DNA of 64,000 nucleotides from Methanolacinia petrolearia DSM 11571 (GCF_000147875.1 NC_014507.1:1054001-1118000); one strand, 5' to 3'. Counted from the stretch's first letter, positions 36,590-45,612 are shown. The notes: generated by a model from the sequence alone, not told the origin. Program-made: numbers and translations.

Positions 36590-37083
36590 GTTTCGACCTC
36601 GTCTATTCCTTTTGCATATTCGACCAGACCGCCGGCCTCGATTATCTTCGAGAGGAACTCCGGCACCGGCTCGGTCGCGAATTTCTTTCCCGAAACCTCG
36701 ATATATCCTTCGTCGAGGCGGGGCGTTATCGTATCATCCTCCGATATCTTGTCCGCCTCCGGGCAGACCACGGGGAGGAGACCCGTGTTGATGCAGTTCC
36801 TGTAGAATATTCTCGCAAACGACTTCGCGACGACCATCTCGATCCCCGCACCCTTAAGGGCGATCGGTGCATGCTCTCTCGACGAGCCGCAGCCGAAGTT
36901 CCTTCCACCGACTATCACATCGCCCTGCTTTGCCTCTTTCGGGAACTCGTCGCGGGTCCCCTCGAAGGCATGGGAAGCAAGCTCCTTCGGGTCGTATATC
37001 GTCAGGAACCTTCCCGGAATTATCGCGTCTGTATCTATGTCGTCCCCGAACTTCCAAATTCTCGTACCTCTCATATCACTCAT
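36577..37083 (-). CDS. leuD: 3-isopropylmalate dehydratase small subunit
   Basis: 168-residue LeuD with the swivelling-domain motifs [13 protein letters not shown] and [15 protein letters not shown]. It pairs with LeuC to isomerise isopropylmalate. The frame runs open into leuC, but the ATG at 37083, preceded by GGGAGGTG, is clearly the start. It lies two bases after the leuC stop. Confidence 0.95.
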   Translation of the reverse strand: MSDMRGTRIWKFGDDIDTDAIIPGRFLTIYDPKELASHAFEGTRDEFPKEAKQGDVIVGGRNFGCGSSREHAPIALKGAGIEMVVAKSFARIFYRNCINTGLLPVVCPEADKISEDDTITPRLDEGYIEVSGKKFATEPVPEFLSKIIEAGGLVEYAKGIDEVETCIK

Positions 37084-37085
37084 GT

Positions 37086-38351
37086 TCACACCTCCCTCGG
37101 GTCGGTTATCACGCCTTTGATCGCACTTGCAGCCGCAGTCGCCGGGGAGCAGAGGTATACCTCGCCCTTCGTGCTGCCCTGCCTTCCGCGGAAGTTGCGG
37201 TTGGATGTCGAAAGCGAGACCTCCTCTACGCCAATCAGGCCGAAAGCGCCTCCCATACACGGTCCGCAGCACGGGGCCTCGAATAGTGCGCCGGCCTCGA
37301 CGAACTTCTCGATGATTCCTGCCCTGAGGCATTTCAGGTACTCCGTCCTCGAAGCCGGGATCGCGATCACCCTGACATCCGGCGAGAACTTCCTGGCACC
37401 CATGACCTCTGCGGCCTCGGCGAAGTCCTCGTATCTCCCGTTCGTGCAGGAGCCGATGAAGACCTGGTCAAGATGTGTTCCCTCGACCTCGTCTATGTCT
37501 ACGACGTTATCGACATTATGCGGAACCGCGACCTGCGGGACGAGATCACCGACATCGTACTCCACCTTTCCCGCATATGCAGCGCCCTCGTCGGCCTTCA
37601 GGTCGAAAGATCCGGCCTTTGCCGCATCGACATCGCCCCACTGCGAGAGCCACTTCCGGGTCTTCTCGTCAGGCGGGACGATCCCTGCCTTTCCGCCCAT
37701 CTCGATCGCCATATTGCAGCATGTCATCCTCCCGGGAATCTCCATCTCCTCGAATGCCTGCCCGGTGAACTCAGCCGCACGGTAGGTCGCACCGTCCGCA
37801 CCGATATCTCCTATGGTCTTCATGATGAGGTCTTTTGCTCCTACACGGGGTGCGAACTTCCCGTCGGCCTCGATGCGGACGCTCTCGGGAATCCTGAAAT
37901 ACAGGGCCCCGAAACGGAGGACGAATCCCATGTCAGTCGAGCCGATTCCGGTCGAAAACGCACCGACCGCACCATATGTACATGTGTGCGAATCGACGCC
38001 CACGACTATGTCCCCGGGCATGATCTTTCCCGTTTCGAGCGCGACCTGGTGGCAGATACCCTCCTTTACGTCATAATTATATATCCCCTGCTCCTTCGCG
38101 AACTCCCTCATCATGATGTGGTTCTCGGCGGCGGTAATCGAGTCGGCCGGGACCTGGTGGTCGAAGATCATGATAATCTTCTCCGGGTCGAAGACCTTTC
38201 CGCCCTTCATCCTGTGGAACATGTTGACGGCGAGCGGGCCGGTAATATCATGGACCATCGCCGCGTCAACGGGCACAACCCTCATTTCTCCAGCCGATAC
38301 GTCACACCCGCATTTACGGGAAAATATCTTTTCAGTTATCGTTTTTGTCAT
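37086..38351 (-). CDS. leuC: 3-isopropylmalate dehydratase large subunit
   Basis: 421-residue archaeal-type LeuC, an aconitase-family enzyme. The [4Fe-4S] ligands are visible in GSCTNGRYED and in EAPCCGPCMG (CxxC), with VDSHTCTYGAVGAFSTGIG upstream. It overlaps the end of leuA by 20 bases, so translation is coupled. With LeuD it converts 2- to 3-isopropylmalate. Confidence 0.95.
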   Translation of the reverse strand: MTKTITEKIFSRKCGCDVSAGEMRVVPVDAAMVHDITGPLAVNMFHRMKGGKVFDPEKIIMIFDHQVPADSITAAENHIMMREFAKEQGIYNYDVKEGICHQVALETGKIMPGDIVVGVDSHTCTYGAVGAFSTGIGSTDMGFVLRFGALYFRIPESVRIEADGKFAPRVGAKDLIMKTIGDIGADGATYRAAEFTGQAFEEMEIPGRMTCCNMAIEMGGKAGIVPPDEKTRKWLSQWGDVDAAKAGSFDLKADEGAAYAGKVEYDVGDLVPQVAVPHNVDNVVDIDEVEGTHLDQVFIGSCTNGRYEDFAEAAEVMGARKFSPDVRVIAIPASRTEYLKCLRAGIIEKFVEAGALFEAPCCGPCMGGAFGLIGVEEVSLSTSNRNFRGRQGSTKGEVYLCSPATAAASAIKGVITDPREV

Positions 38352-39867
38352 ATCTGTACACCAGATTCAGTGCGTTGACCATCGCCTCTACCGAAGCCAT
38401 CACAATATCGGAACTCGAAGCCCCGGCGTCGAACACCCGGCCGTTCTCGTCCTCGACCGCGATAGATACGTGGCCGATAGCATCGCTTCCGCCTGATATC
38501 GCGGCCACGTTGAAGTCCTTTAGGATGACCTCCTTAGGGACTACATTCAGCAGGGCCTTCATCGCGGCATCGACCGAACCGTTGCCGGTCATGCACGAGA
38601 CCTTCTCCTCGCCGTTGACGATCGCCTTGACCGTCGCGGACGGCAGGACATGGCTTCCAGTCATCACCGCGAAGCCGTCCAGGGTTATATCCTTCACCAC
38701 AACACCGGTTCCGCAGACGTTATCGGCGATCTCGTAGAGGTCGTTCTCCTCGATCTTCTTTCCGTGCGATGCGATCTCCTTGATCTTTGCGACGATTGCA
38801 TCCAGTTCGTCTTCCGAAGGATTCATCCCCACCTGGTCGAGCATCTGGCGGACGGCGTGCTTGCCGACGTGCTTGCCGAGCTTCAGCCTTCTCCTGTGGC
38901 CGACCATCTCGGGGGTCATGATTCCCGGCTCGAATGTGCTGGAGTTTGCAATAACGCCGTGAGAGTGGATTCCGCTCTCATGTGCAAAAGCATTGTCGCC
39001 GACGACGGGGTGGACTGGCAGAACAGAAATTCCCGAGTATCTCGAGACCATACGCGATACCTTCACCAGGTTCTCGGTCTTAACACCAGTATCAAATCCG
39101 AGGATCGATTCAAGTGCCATAACGGTCGAAGCGAAGTCCGCATTTCCGGCTCTCTCGCCTATTCCGTTGACCGTGACCTGCACCTGCGATGCCCCGGCCT
39201 CCACGGCGGATACCGAGTTCGCGACCGCCATCGAAAAATCGTTGTGGCAGTGAACGTCGATCGGGCATTTCACATCCTCGCGGATGGCAGATATCAGGGC
39301 GCTCATCGACGAAGGAGTCGCGACTCCCACGGTGTCGGGCACGTTTATCGTCGTCGCTCCCGCGTCGACCGCGGCCTTAAAGACCTCGCTCAGGTACGGA
39401 ACTTCGGTCCTCGTCGCATCCATCGCCGAGAAGAGAACCTTATCCACGTTCTCCCGTGCATACCCGACGATCCTCGATGTGATCTCAAGAACTTCTTCGC
39501 GGGTCTTTCGGATGGTATTCTCCCGCTGGACATCGGACGTGGGTATGAACACGTGCACCATATCGACATCACACTCGATGCACCTGTCGACATCGGATAC
39601 AACAGACCTTGCCAGACCGCAGATGTCCGCTTCCAGCCCGAGCGAGCTTATCATCTTCACGGTCTCGAACTCGGATTCCGAAGATGCCGGAAAACCTGCC
39701 TCAATTACGGATACGCCCATCCCGGATATCGCTCTAGCAATATCGAGCTTCTGGTCGAGAGTGAACGAGACGCCAGGCGTTTGTTCCCCGTCTCTTAAAG
39801 TCGTATCAAAAACAGAAATTTTCTTCGTAGAACTATTCTTATCGCCAAAGAAAGCGACCTGCCGCAT
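38332..39867 (-). CDS. leuA: 2-isopropylmalate synthase
   Basis: 511-residue LeuA: HMGL-like TIM barrel (DTTLRDGEQTPGVSF, metal motif HCHNDFSMAVANS) and a C-terminal LeuA allosteric domain from about residue 380. It condenses acetyl-CoA with 2-oxoisovalerate and is normally feedback-inhibited by leucine. It opens the leuACDB operon. AGGAG lies about 13 bases before the ATG, a rather long spacing; no other in-frame start is available. Citramalate or homocitrate synthase are alternatives for the family, but the leu operon argues for LeuA. Confidence 0.93.
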   Translation of the reverse strand: MRQVAFFGDKNSSTKKISVFDTTLRDGEQTPGVSFTLDQKLDIARAISGMGVSVIEAGFPASSESEFETVKMISSLGLEADICGLARSVVSDVDRCIECDVDMVHVFIPTSDVQRENTIRKTREEVLEITSRIVGYARENVDKVLFSAMDATRTEVPYLSEVFKAAVDAGATTINVPDTVGVATPSSMSALISAIREDVKCPIDVHCHNDFSMAVANSVSAVEAGASQVQVTVNGIGERAGNADFASTVMALESILGFDTGVKTENLVKVSRMVSRYSGISVLPVHPVVGDNAFAHESGIHSHGVIANSSTFEPGIMTPEMVGHRRRLKLGKHVGKHAVRQMLDQVGMNPSEDELDAIVAKIKEIASHGKKIEENDLYEIADNVCGTGVVVKDITLDGFAVMTGSHVLPSATVKAIVNGEEKVSCMTGNGSVDAAMKALLNVVPKEVILKDFNVAAISGGSDAIGHVSIAVEDENGRVFDAGASSSDIVMASVEAMVNALNLVYRYDKNDN

Positions 39868-39885
39868 CTGTTGCGACTACTCCTG

Positions 39886-40022
39886 CATCAAAACGTTTTG
39901 ATGACATGCAGATTACATTAGCTCCATATAATATTTAAGAGTGTTGCAATTCGCACCGAAAATAAAGAATGATACAGTTGGGGTGCACCAAAATATATGT
40001 ATTATAAATCCTGACTGCACCA
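39886..40022 (-). promoter_or_regulatory. leuA control region: three GGTGC boxes, TATA box, 18-bp palindrome
   Basis: On the minus strand (T/C)GGTGC occurs three times, its GGTGC core at 40021-40017, 39989-39985 and 39957-39953, exactly 32 bp apart (three helical turns). Downstream lies CTTAAATATTATATG (39939-39925), a good TATA box, and then the perfect palindrome CATCAAAACGTTTTGATG (39886-39903) near the expected transcript start. A second TATA-like GATTTATAAT lies between the first two boxes. The layout suggests a regulator binding one helix face upstream of the core promoter and possibly a second one at the palindrome. Confidence 0.6.
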
Positions 40023-40032
40023 CATTTATAGA

Positions 40033-40548
40033 TCACTCGCTTCGCCGGTTTAAAGCCGTCAGGAGCTCTTCAGGCTTCTTCGACCCGAAAAGGATCTCCT
40101 TCTTCCCTTTAAGGGTGAACCGGACACCTCCCCGGCCTGCAACGGTGTACGCCTTTCCGCGCCTGTTCCACCTGATGCCCCAGCCTCCAAACTCGCGGAG
40201 CCCGCTGTAATCCACGACCTCCGCCTTTTTGATATCGTGGGATTTTATGGTTCTCCACTTCAGGTGCACCGGGAAGTAGCGGTAGCCGAACACCCCGTTC
40301 ATTACTCTCGTTTCGAGACGGAGGCTGAACATGAACAGCGGAAAGAGGATTCCGAAAATGACCATTATCACCCACACGGCACTGTCGGGTGCTGGATTGT
40401 TCCCGACGGGGATGCCGAGGACCACCTGGACGGCGAATATGCCCCATGAAAATATTGCGATCGCCCACACGACTATGACCATCAGGGGCTGGTCCTTCGC
40501 CATGTACTGGGCCTCGTAGAATTCCGCAGGAGATTCTTCTTTCTTCAT
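40033..40548 (-). CDS. Two-helix membrane protein (DUF6141-like)
   Basis: 171-residue protein with two transmembrane helices (about residues 22-45 and 58-78) and a C-terminal soluble domain with repeated short beta strands (FGGWGIRW, GGVRFTLKG, EILFGSKKPEELL), like a membrane-linked PH-like domain. I believe it matches DUF6141, but the assignment is from memory. It lies upstream of leuA on the same strand; the leuA promoter elements begin only 12 bases after its stop. Confidence 0.7.
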   Translation of the reverse strand: MKKEESPAEFYEAQYMAKDQPLMVIVVWAIAIFSWGIFAVQVVLGIPVGNNPAPDSAVWVIMVIFGILFPLFMFSLRLETRVMNGVFGYRYFPVHLKWRTIKSHDIKKAEVVDYSGLREFGGWGIRWNRRGKAYTVAGRGGVRFTLKGKKEILFGSKKPEELLTALNRRSE

Positions 40549-40689
40549 ATCTTACCTTAAATTCACATTTCGGCGATTTATAACTTTCAGGGAGATGGCA
40601 CGAAACCCTTATCCCTGCGATAGCAGCAAAATTCAGGAAATTACAAACTTCAAAGAAAAAAGTCTGAATGAATTAATTTAGAATTGAAA

Positions 40690-41244
40690 TCAGAGTATGC
40701 TTTCAAGTTGTTTTTCAAGTTTGTCGAGTCCTGCCCTGACATCGTCGAGGTTTCTTCCGCCTGTAAGGATGACTTTTCCGGATGAGAAAAGAAGAGCTAC
40801 AATCTTGGGATCGTCGAGGCGGTATACAAGGCCGGGAAATTGTTCGGGCTCGTATTCGATGTTTTCAAGATTCAGGGCGACTACGATCCTGTTGAGGTTG
40901 ATCTGCTTTTCGGTATCGTAGGAGCAGACCATATTCGTTATCGCAACATCGGGTACATCGAATGTTGAAACTCCCGCCGCTTTCAGTTCCTTCATGAGAT
41001 AGTCGAGGCCGAGCTTGAGGTCTTCCTCTCTCCTGATTCCTGTCATTACGATCTTTCCCGATGAGAAAACCAAAACCGCAACCTTCGGGTTTTCAATCCT
41101 GAAGACCGCGCCCGGGAACTTCTTCTTATTGAGTTCGCAGTTTTCGATTTTTTCTGCGATATCCTCGAGATCTATGGAATCGGCAATCACACCGGATGCT
41201 ACGATATTTTCTATCTTCAAATTCTTGTATTTGTTATCAGACAT
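40690..41244 (-). CDS. tbp: TATA-box-binding protein
   Basis: 184-residue archaeal TBP made of two direct repeats: KIENIVASGVIADSIDL to about residue 92, and VAITNMVCSYDTEKQINL onward. Each repeat has the FPGAVFRI / FPGLVYRL and LVFSSGKIVMTG / LLFSSGKVILTG stirrup motifs. It binds TATA boxes with TFB to recruit RNA polymerase. It diverges from the first acyl-CoA synthetase gene with a 209-base gap. Confidence 0.96.
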   Translation of the reverse strand: MSDNKYKNLKIENIVASGVIADSIDLEDIAEKIENCELNKKKFPGAVFRIENPKVAVLVFSSGKIVMTGIRREEDLKLGLDYLMKELKAAGVSTFDVPDVAITNMVCSYDTEKQINLNRIVVALNLENIEYEPEQFPGLVYRLDDPKIVALLFSSGKVILTGGRNLDDVRAGLDKLEKQLESIL

Positions 41245-41342
41245 CTCTTATTCATATTAGGGCATTTGACCATAAGACTAACTAATCCGGGTCGGGATTT
41301 TATCTTGTGGGACCGGTTGGCGGTCGGCTGTTTACTCATTTT

Positions 41343-41456
41343 CATACACTGTCTGCGTGTATGCAATGTATTTGGTTGTCGGAAGTTTTGTTGGGGCGAT
41401 GTATGTTCCCGGATCTGAAAAAGATTATAGGTGATTTTAACTAACATTGATGTATG
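41343..41456 (+). promoter_or_regulatory. Repeated TGTATG half-sites before HTH-acyl-CoA synthetase
   Basis: CATACAC-N7-GTGTATG (41343-41363) is a perfect inverted repeat, and TGTATG recurs at 41400-41405 and 41451-41456, the last overlapping the start codon. This clustering in the intergenic space before a gene encoding its own DNA-binding domain suggests autoregulation. The divergent tbp promoter could also be affected. Confidence 0.4.
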
Positions 41457-43322
41457 AGTACGTCAAAGGCTCCTTTCTACACCCCGCAGGAGGTTGCAGA
41501 CAGGCTCAGAGTTGAGACGAGAACGGTTCATGCATGGCTGCGTGACGGTACAATGAAAGGTATGAAAGTTGGCCGGCTTTGGAGAATCCCGGAGAGCGAG
41601 ATCGATCGTGTCAGGAATAACATCGGTCCTGCAAACGGAGATCTGGGTTTTGATATACGCTACAAACCGCAGAATATGACCGACTACGACTATGCCTATA
41701 AAAATTTCAGGATCGAAGTCCCCGAGAAATTCAATTTCGGGTATGATGTCATCGACCAGTGGGCCGACAGGGAGAGAAACAAACTCGCGATGATCTGGGT
41801 GAACACCCAGGGCAGCGAGAAGAAGTACTCTTTCCGCGACCTGAAGAATCTCTCGAACCAGGCGGCGAATATTCTTCTGAAATACGATATCAACAAAGGG
41901 GATCGCATCCTTATAATGCTGCCACGTATCCCCGAGTGGTGGATCTTCGTCATAGGTATTATCAAACTCGGTGCGGTTGTCTGCCCGTGTCCTGTCCTTC
42001 TTACACCAAAGGATCTCAAGTACAGGATAAATGTAGGAAAGTTCAAGATGGTCATCACCGATCTCGAGAATGCTCCGAAGATCAATGAGATCTGCAAGGA
42101 GTGTCCGTCTCTCCGTTCGAGATTCGTAGTCGACGGCGAACTCGAGGGCTGGGCGAGTTATCCTCTCGAACTGCTTTATCCTGCACCGGTTTCACATAAA
42201 TCTGTCAGCATGCCCGAGAGCTTTACTACATATGCCGACGACCCGATGCTGATCTATTTTACATCCGGGACTACCGGCGAACCAAAGATGGTTCTTCATA
42301 ATAATGCATATCCTCTCGGTCACAGGGTGACCGCCGAACTATGGCATGACCTGACACCAAATGACGTCCACTTTACGTACTCCGACACCGGCTGGGCGAA
42401 ATGTGCCTGGGGCAAGATATTCGGGCAGTGGATTGCGGGCGCCTGCCAGCTCATCATCGATGTGAGGGGGCATTTCGAGGCCACGAAACTGCTTCCTTTC
42501 ATCGAAAAGTACGAGGTGACGAGCTTCTGCGCACCGCCGACAGTGTACAGAATGCTCATTCTTGCAGACCTGAGCAAGTTCGATCTTCGCGAACTCCGTC
42601 ACTGCACCAGTGCCGGCGAACCGCTGAACCCGGAGGTCATCAAGGTTTGGAAGGAGGGAACGGGCTGCACAATCTATGAAGGATACGGGCAGACTGAAAC
42701 ATGCTGTGCAATTTCATCTTTCCCCTGCATCAGGAACAAACCAGGTTCTATGGGCAAGCCTTCGCCGGGATGGCACATCGAGCTTCATGATGACGACGGG
42801 AAACCTGTCGGAATTCACGAGGAGGGAAGGATTGCCATCTCTCTCAACCCGAGGCCGGTGGGGCTTGTCGTCGAGTACATCGACAACCCCGAGGCGAACG
42901 CAGAATCTTTCCGGAACGGATTTTATTATACCGGCGACAAGGCGTACAGGGACGAGGACGGTTACTTCTGGTTTGTCGGCCGCAACGACGATGTCATAAA
43001 GAGTTCGGGGTACAGGATTGGTCCGTTCGAGGTCGAATCGGCGCTTCTCGAACACCCGGCAGTCCAGGAATCGGCCGTCGTAGGATCTCCCGACAGGATA
43101 CGCGGTCTTATCGTCAAGGCGTTTGTCGTACTCAACAAAGGATACACACCGTCGGAAGATCTCGTGAGGGACATCCAGAAATACGTCAAGACAGTGACGG
43201 CACCGTACAAGTACCCAAGAGCGATCGAATTTGTTGATGAACTGCCCAAGACTCTTTCCGGAAAGATCAAAAGGAACGAACTGAGGGACAGGGAGCTCAA
43301 GGCATTCAGGAAAAGGGAATAG
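41454..43322 (+). CDS. Acyl-CoA synthetase with N-terminal excisionase-type HTH domain
   Basis: 622-residue fusion. Residues about 7-55 form a MerR/excisionase-like helix-turn-helix (FYTPQEVADRLRVETRTVHA, then KVGRLWRIPESEI). The rest is a complete AMP-forming acyl-CoA synthetase of the medium-chain/ACS-like type: YFTSGTTGEPKMVLHN, EGYGQTE, YYTGDKAYRDEDGY, and SGKIKRNELR with the catalytic lysine. It should activate a carboxylic acid to acyl-AMP and acyl-CoA; a related Methanosarcina enzyme prefers branched short-chain acids. The DNA-binding part suggests a substrate-sensing regulator. It is a paralogue of the next gene, which has a different N-terminal domain. Confidence 0.88.
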   Translation: MSTSKAPFYTPQEVADRLRVETRTVHAWLRDGTMKGMKVGRLWRIPESEIDRVRNNIGPANGDLGFDIRYKPQNMTDYDYAYKNFRIEVPEKFNFGYDVIDQWADRERNKLAMIWVNTQGSEKKYSFRDLKNLSNQAANILLKYDINKGDRILIMLPRIPEWWIFVIGIIKLGAVVCPCPVLLTPKDLKYRINVGKFKMVITDLENAPKINEICKECPSLRSRFVVDGELEGWASYPLELLYPAPVSHKSVSMPESFTTYADDPMLIYFTSGTTGEPKMVLHNNAYPLGHRVTAELWHDLTPNDVHFTYSDTGWAKCAWGKIFGQWIAGACQLIIDVRGHFEATKLLPFIEKYEVTSFCAPPTVYRMLILADLSKFDLRELRHCTSAGEPLNPEVIKVWKEGTGCTIYEGYGQTETCCAISSFPCIRNKPGSMGKPSPGWHIELHDDDGKPVGIHEEGRIAISLNPRPVGLVVEYIDNPEANAESFRNGFYYTGDKAYRDEDGYFWFVGRNDDVIKSSGYRIGPFEVESALLEHPAVQESAVVGSPDRIRGLIVKAFVVLNKGYTPSEDLVRDIQKYVKTVTAPYKYPRAIEFVDELPKTLSGKIKRNELRDRELKAFRKRE

Positions 43323-43355
43323 ATTTCAATTTTTCAATTTATTTTTTCACTGTTC

Positions 43356-43415
43356 TGGTGCGCCTAACTGATTAAGCCTAAATACTATGCACCATAAATT
43401 TTATTGATATGGTGC
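43356..43415 (+). promoter_or_regulatory. GGTGC boxes around promoter and start of RHH-acyl-CoA synthetase
   Basis: TGGTGC at 43356-43361, its reverse complement GCACCA at 43389-43394, and TGGTGC again at 43410-43415 across the start codon. Centre distances are 33 and 21 bp, i.e. three and two helical turns. CCTAAATACT (from about 43378) is a possible TATA box between the first two. The same box is repeated upstream of leuA. Confidence 0.5.
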
Positions 43416-45253
43416 GCTTCTCCGTAACAATGGATGATGGTCTCGTCGGAAAAATCGACGAACTGTCTGAAAAAAAAGGGATCTCACGTTCCGAATGGAT
43501 CGGCCGCTCCTGCCTGAATTCGGCGGACGAGAGCGTCCTTCCCGACGGCCAGGGATTGTCCGATCTGCTCTCCCTGCGGGACAGGATTCCTGAAAATATT
43601 CCGAATGTAACAGATTATGATGATCTGTATAATAATTTCCATGTCACAGTCCCGGACTTTTTTAACTTCGGTTTCGATGTAATCGATGCCTGGGCGAAGA
43701 TCGACAGGAATAAGATCGCGATGATATGGTCCAACCTGGCCGGCGACGAGAAGATATTCACCTTCCGCGACCTGAGGAACCGTTCGAACGAGGCGGCTAA
43801 CATGCTGCTCAAATACGGGATCAAGAAGGGCGATCTGGTGGCGATTATGCTCCACCGTGTTCCGGAATGGTGGTTCTTTGCGATCGCATGCATAAAACTT
43901 GGTGCAGTTTTTGTCCCGTGCCCGACGATGCTGACGACGAAGGATCTGGTCTACAGGATCAACGCCGCGAACATCAAGATGATCGTAACCGACATGGAGA
44001 ACGCCCCGAAGATCAACCAGATCTGCAGCCAGTGCCAGTCTCTCAAGTCAAGGCTTGTCGTCAACGGAGATATGGAGGGCTGGGTCAGTTATCTCGTCGA
44101 GCTCGATTATCCTGCCCCGGTCTCCAGCAAACTTGCAGTAAGCGGCCTCGAAAAGACCCGCTCCTCGGACCCGATGGTCATATACTTTACATCCGGGACG
44201 ACCGGCGAGGCAAAGATGGTTCTTCACAACCATGCCCTGCCCATAGGTCATATCACTACCGGGGCATACTGGCTCGACCTGAAGAAGAACGACATTCACC
44301 TGACGATCTCCGACACCGGCTGGGCGAAATCTTCATGGGGCAAGTTCTTTGGCCCGTGGATCCAGGGATGCTGTAGTGTGGTGTATGATTCCCGCGGGAA
44401 GTTCAACGCGACCGAGGTCCTGCCTGTTCTGGAGAAGTACGGGGTGACGACATTCTGCTGTCCGCCGACGATATACCGTATGCTGATCATGGCGGACCTC
44501 GACAAGTTCGACCTGACTTCTCTTCGCCACTGCGTGAGTGCCGGCGAGCCGCTGAACCCGGAGGTCATCAAGATCTGGGAAGAAGGAACAGGCCTTAAGA
44601 TCTACGAAGGATACGGCCAGACCGAACTGACTCTTGTTCTTGGCACGTTCCCGACGATGAAGGTGAAGCCGGGTTCGATGGGCAAACCCTCGCCCGGCTG
44701 GCATATCGAGCTTCACGACGAGGACGGAAAACCTGTTCCGACCGGTGAGGTGGGAAGAATTGCGGTAAAGACGAACCCGAGGCCTGTCGGGATGTTCGTA
44801 GAATATCTCGGGAGCCCGGAGACTACCGCCGAATCCTTCCACGGCGGATTTTATTATACCGGCGATAAGGCATACATGGACGATGACGGCTACTTCTGGT
44901 TCGTCGGCCGCGACGACGATGTCATAAAGAGTTCGGGTTACAGGATCGGTCCGTTCGAGGTCGAATCGGCACTTATCGAACACCCCGCCGTGCAGGAGTC
45001 CGCGGTTATCGGTACTCCCGATCCGATAAGGGGTATGATCGTAAAGGCATTCATTGTCCTCAAAGGAGGATTCGAGCCGTCCGAAAAACTCGTCCGCGAC
45101 ATCCAGAAGCATGTCAAGACAGTGACCGCACCATACAAGTACCCGAGAGAGATAGAATTCGTCGAGGAACTCCCGAAAACGATTTCCGGCAAGATCCGGA
45201 GGAACGAACTTCGCGAAAAGGAGAAGAAGCATCTAAGGGAAGCGGAAGACTAA
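43409..45253 (+). CDS. Acyl-CoA synthetase with N-terminal ribbon-helix-helix domain
   Basis: 614-residue fusion. Residues 1-40 look like a CopG/MetJ ribbon-helix-helix DNA-binding domain (RFSVTMDDGLVGKIDELSEK then GISRSEWIGRS). From about residue 65 it is a full acyl-CoA synthetase with YFTSGTTGEAKMVLHN, EGYGQTE, YYTGDKAYMDDDGY and SGKIRRNELR, all catalytic residues present. It is strongly similar to the preceding gene except for the N-terminal domain, so the two arose by duplication with independent domain gain. GGTGC boxes at its promoter suggest autoregulation by the N-terminal domain. Confidence 0.88.
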   Translation: MVRFSVTMDDGLVGKIDELSEKKGISRSEWIGRSCLNSADESVLPDGQGLSDLLSLRDRIPENIPNVTDYDDLYNNFHVTVPDFFNFGFDVIDAWAKIDRNKIAMIWSNLAGDEKIFTFRDLRNRSNEAANMLLKYGIKKGDLVAIMLHRVPEWWFFAIACIKLGAVFVPCPTMLTTKDLVYRINAANIKMIVTDMENAPKINQICSQCQSLKSRLVVNGDMEGWVSYLVELDYPAPVSSKLAVSGLEKTRSSDPMVIYFTSGTTGEAKMVLHNHALPIGHITTGAYWLDLKKNDIHLTISDTGWAKSSWGKFFGPWIQGCCSVVYDSRGKFNATEVLPVLEKYGVTTFCCPPTIYRMLIMADLDKFDLTSLRHCVSAGEPLNPEVIKIWEEGTGLKIYEGYGQTELTLVLGTFPTMKVKPGSMGKPSPGWHIELHDEDGKPVPTGEVGRIAVKTNPRPVGMFVEYLGSPETTAESFHGGFYYTGDKAYMDDDGYFWFVGRDDDVIKSSGYRIGPFEVESALIEHPAVQESAVIGTPDPIRGMIVKAFIVLKGGFEPSEKLVRDIQKHVKTVTAPYKYPREIEFVEELPKTISGKIRRNELREKEKKHLREAED

Positions 45254-45319
45254 AACCAATCTTTATTTTAAGGGAACAACAATAAGATAGAGGAATATCG
45301 GTGCGAGTGCTTTCGCCCG

Positions 45320-45327
45320 TTTTAAAT
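45320..45327 (+). promoter_or_regulatory. TATA box of tRNA-Leu
   Basis: TTTTAAAT lies 26 to 33 bases upstream of the mature 5' end of the tRNA, the expected distance for an archaeal TATA box. Confidence 0.5.
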
Positions 45328-45352
45328 CCCGAAAAATTGTATTTGCATTGGA

Positions 45353-45437
45353 GCGAGGGTTGCCGAGCTTGGCCAAAGGCGCTAGGTTCAGGGCCTAGTC
45401 ATGTAGATGTTCGAGGGTTCGAATCCCTTCCCTCGCA
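45353..45437 (+). tRNA. tRNA-Leu (CAG anticodon)
   Basis: Complete class II tRNA. The acceptor stem GCGAGGG pairs with CCCTCGC before discriminator A; the D-arm has GCCGAGCTTGGCCAAAGGC; the anticodon stem is CTAGG/CCTAG with loop TTCAGGG, giving anticodon CAG (45389-45391) for leucine CUG codons. A long variable arm (TCATGTAGATGTTC) and T-arm GAGGG-TTCGAAT-CCCTT follow. No intron is present and CCA is not encoded. Confidence 0.97.
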
Positions 45438-45538
45438 TTTTTTTGATTTTAAGTTGTTTAAATCTAATTTTACTTTCATTAAAAGCCCAATTATTTATTA
45501 TTCAATGAAACCCTGATAATGCAGTCTTCACAAGAAAA

Positions 45539-45612
45539 GCGAACGTTTCCAAGGAGCCGGACTCAAGATCCGATCTTGTAGGAGTTCGAAGGTTCAAATC
45601 CTGCCTCTCGTA
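45539..45612 (+). pseudogene. Degenerate tRNA-Leu (CAA)
   Basis: A tRNA-Leu relic 100 bases after the intact tRNA-Leu. It keeps the anticodon arm CGGA-CTCAAGA-TCCG (anticodon CAA), a variable arm with GTAGGAGTTC and a T-loop GGTTCAAATCC, but the acceptor stem GCGAACG/CTCTCGT has two mismatches and the D-arm is largely missing, leaving 74 instead of about 85 bases. It should not be functional unless processed unusually. Like the intact gene it is followed by a T-run and GAT. Confidence 0.7.
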
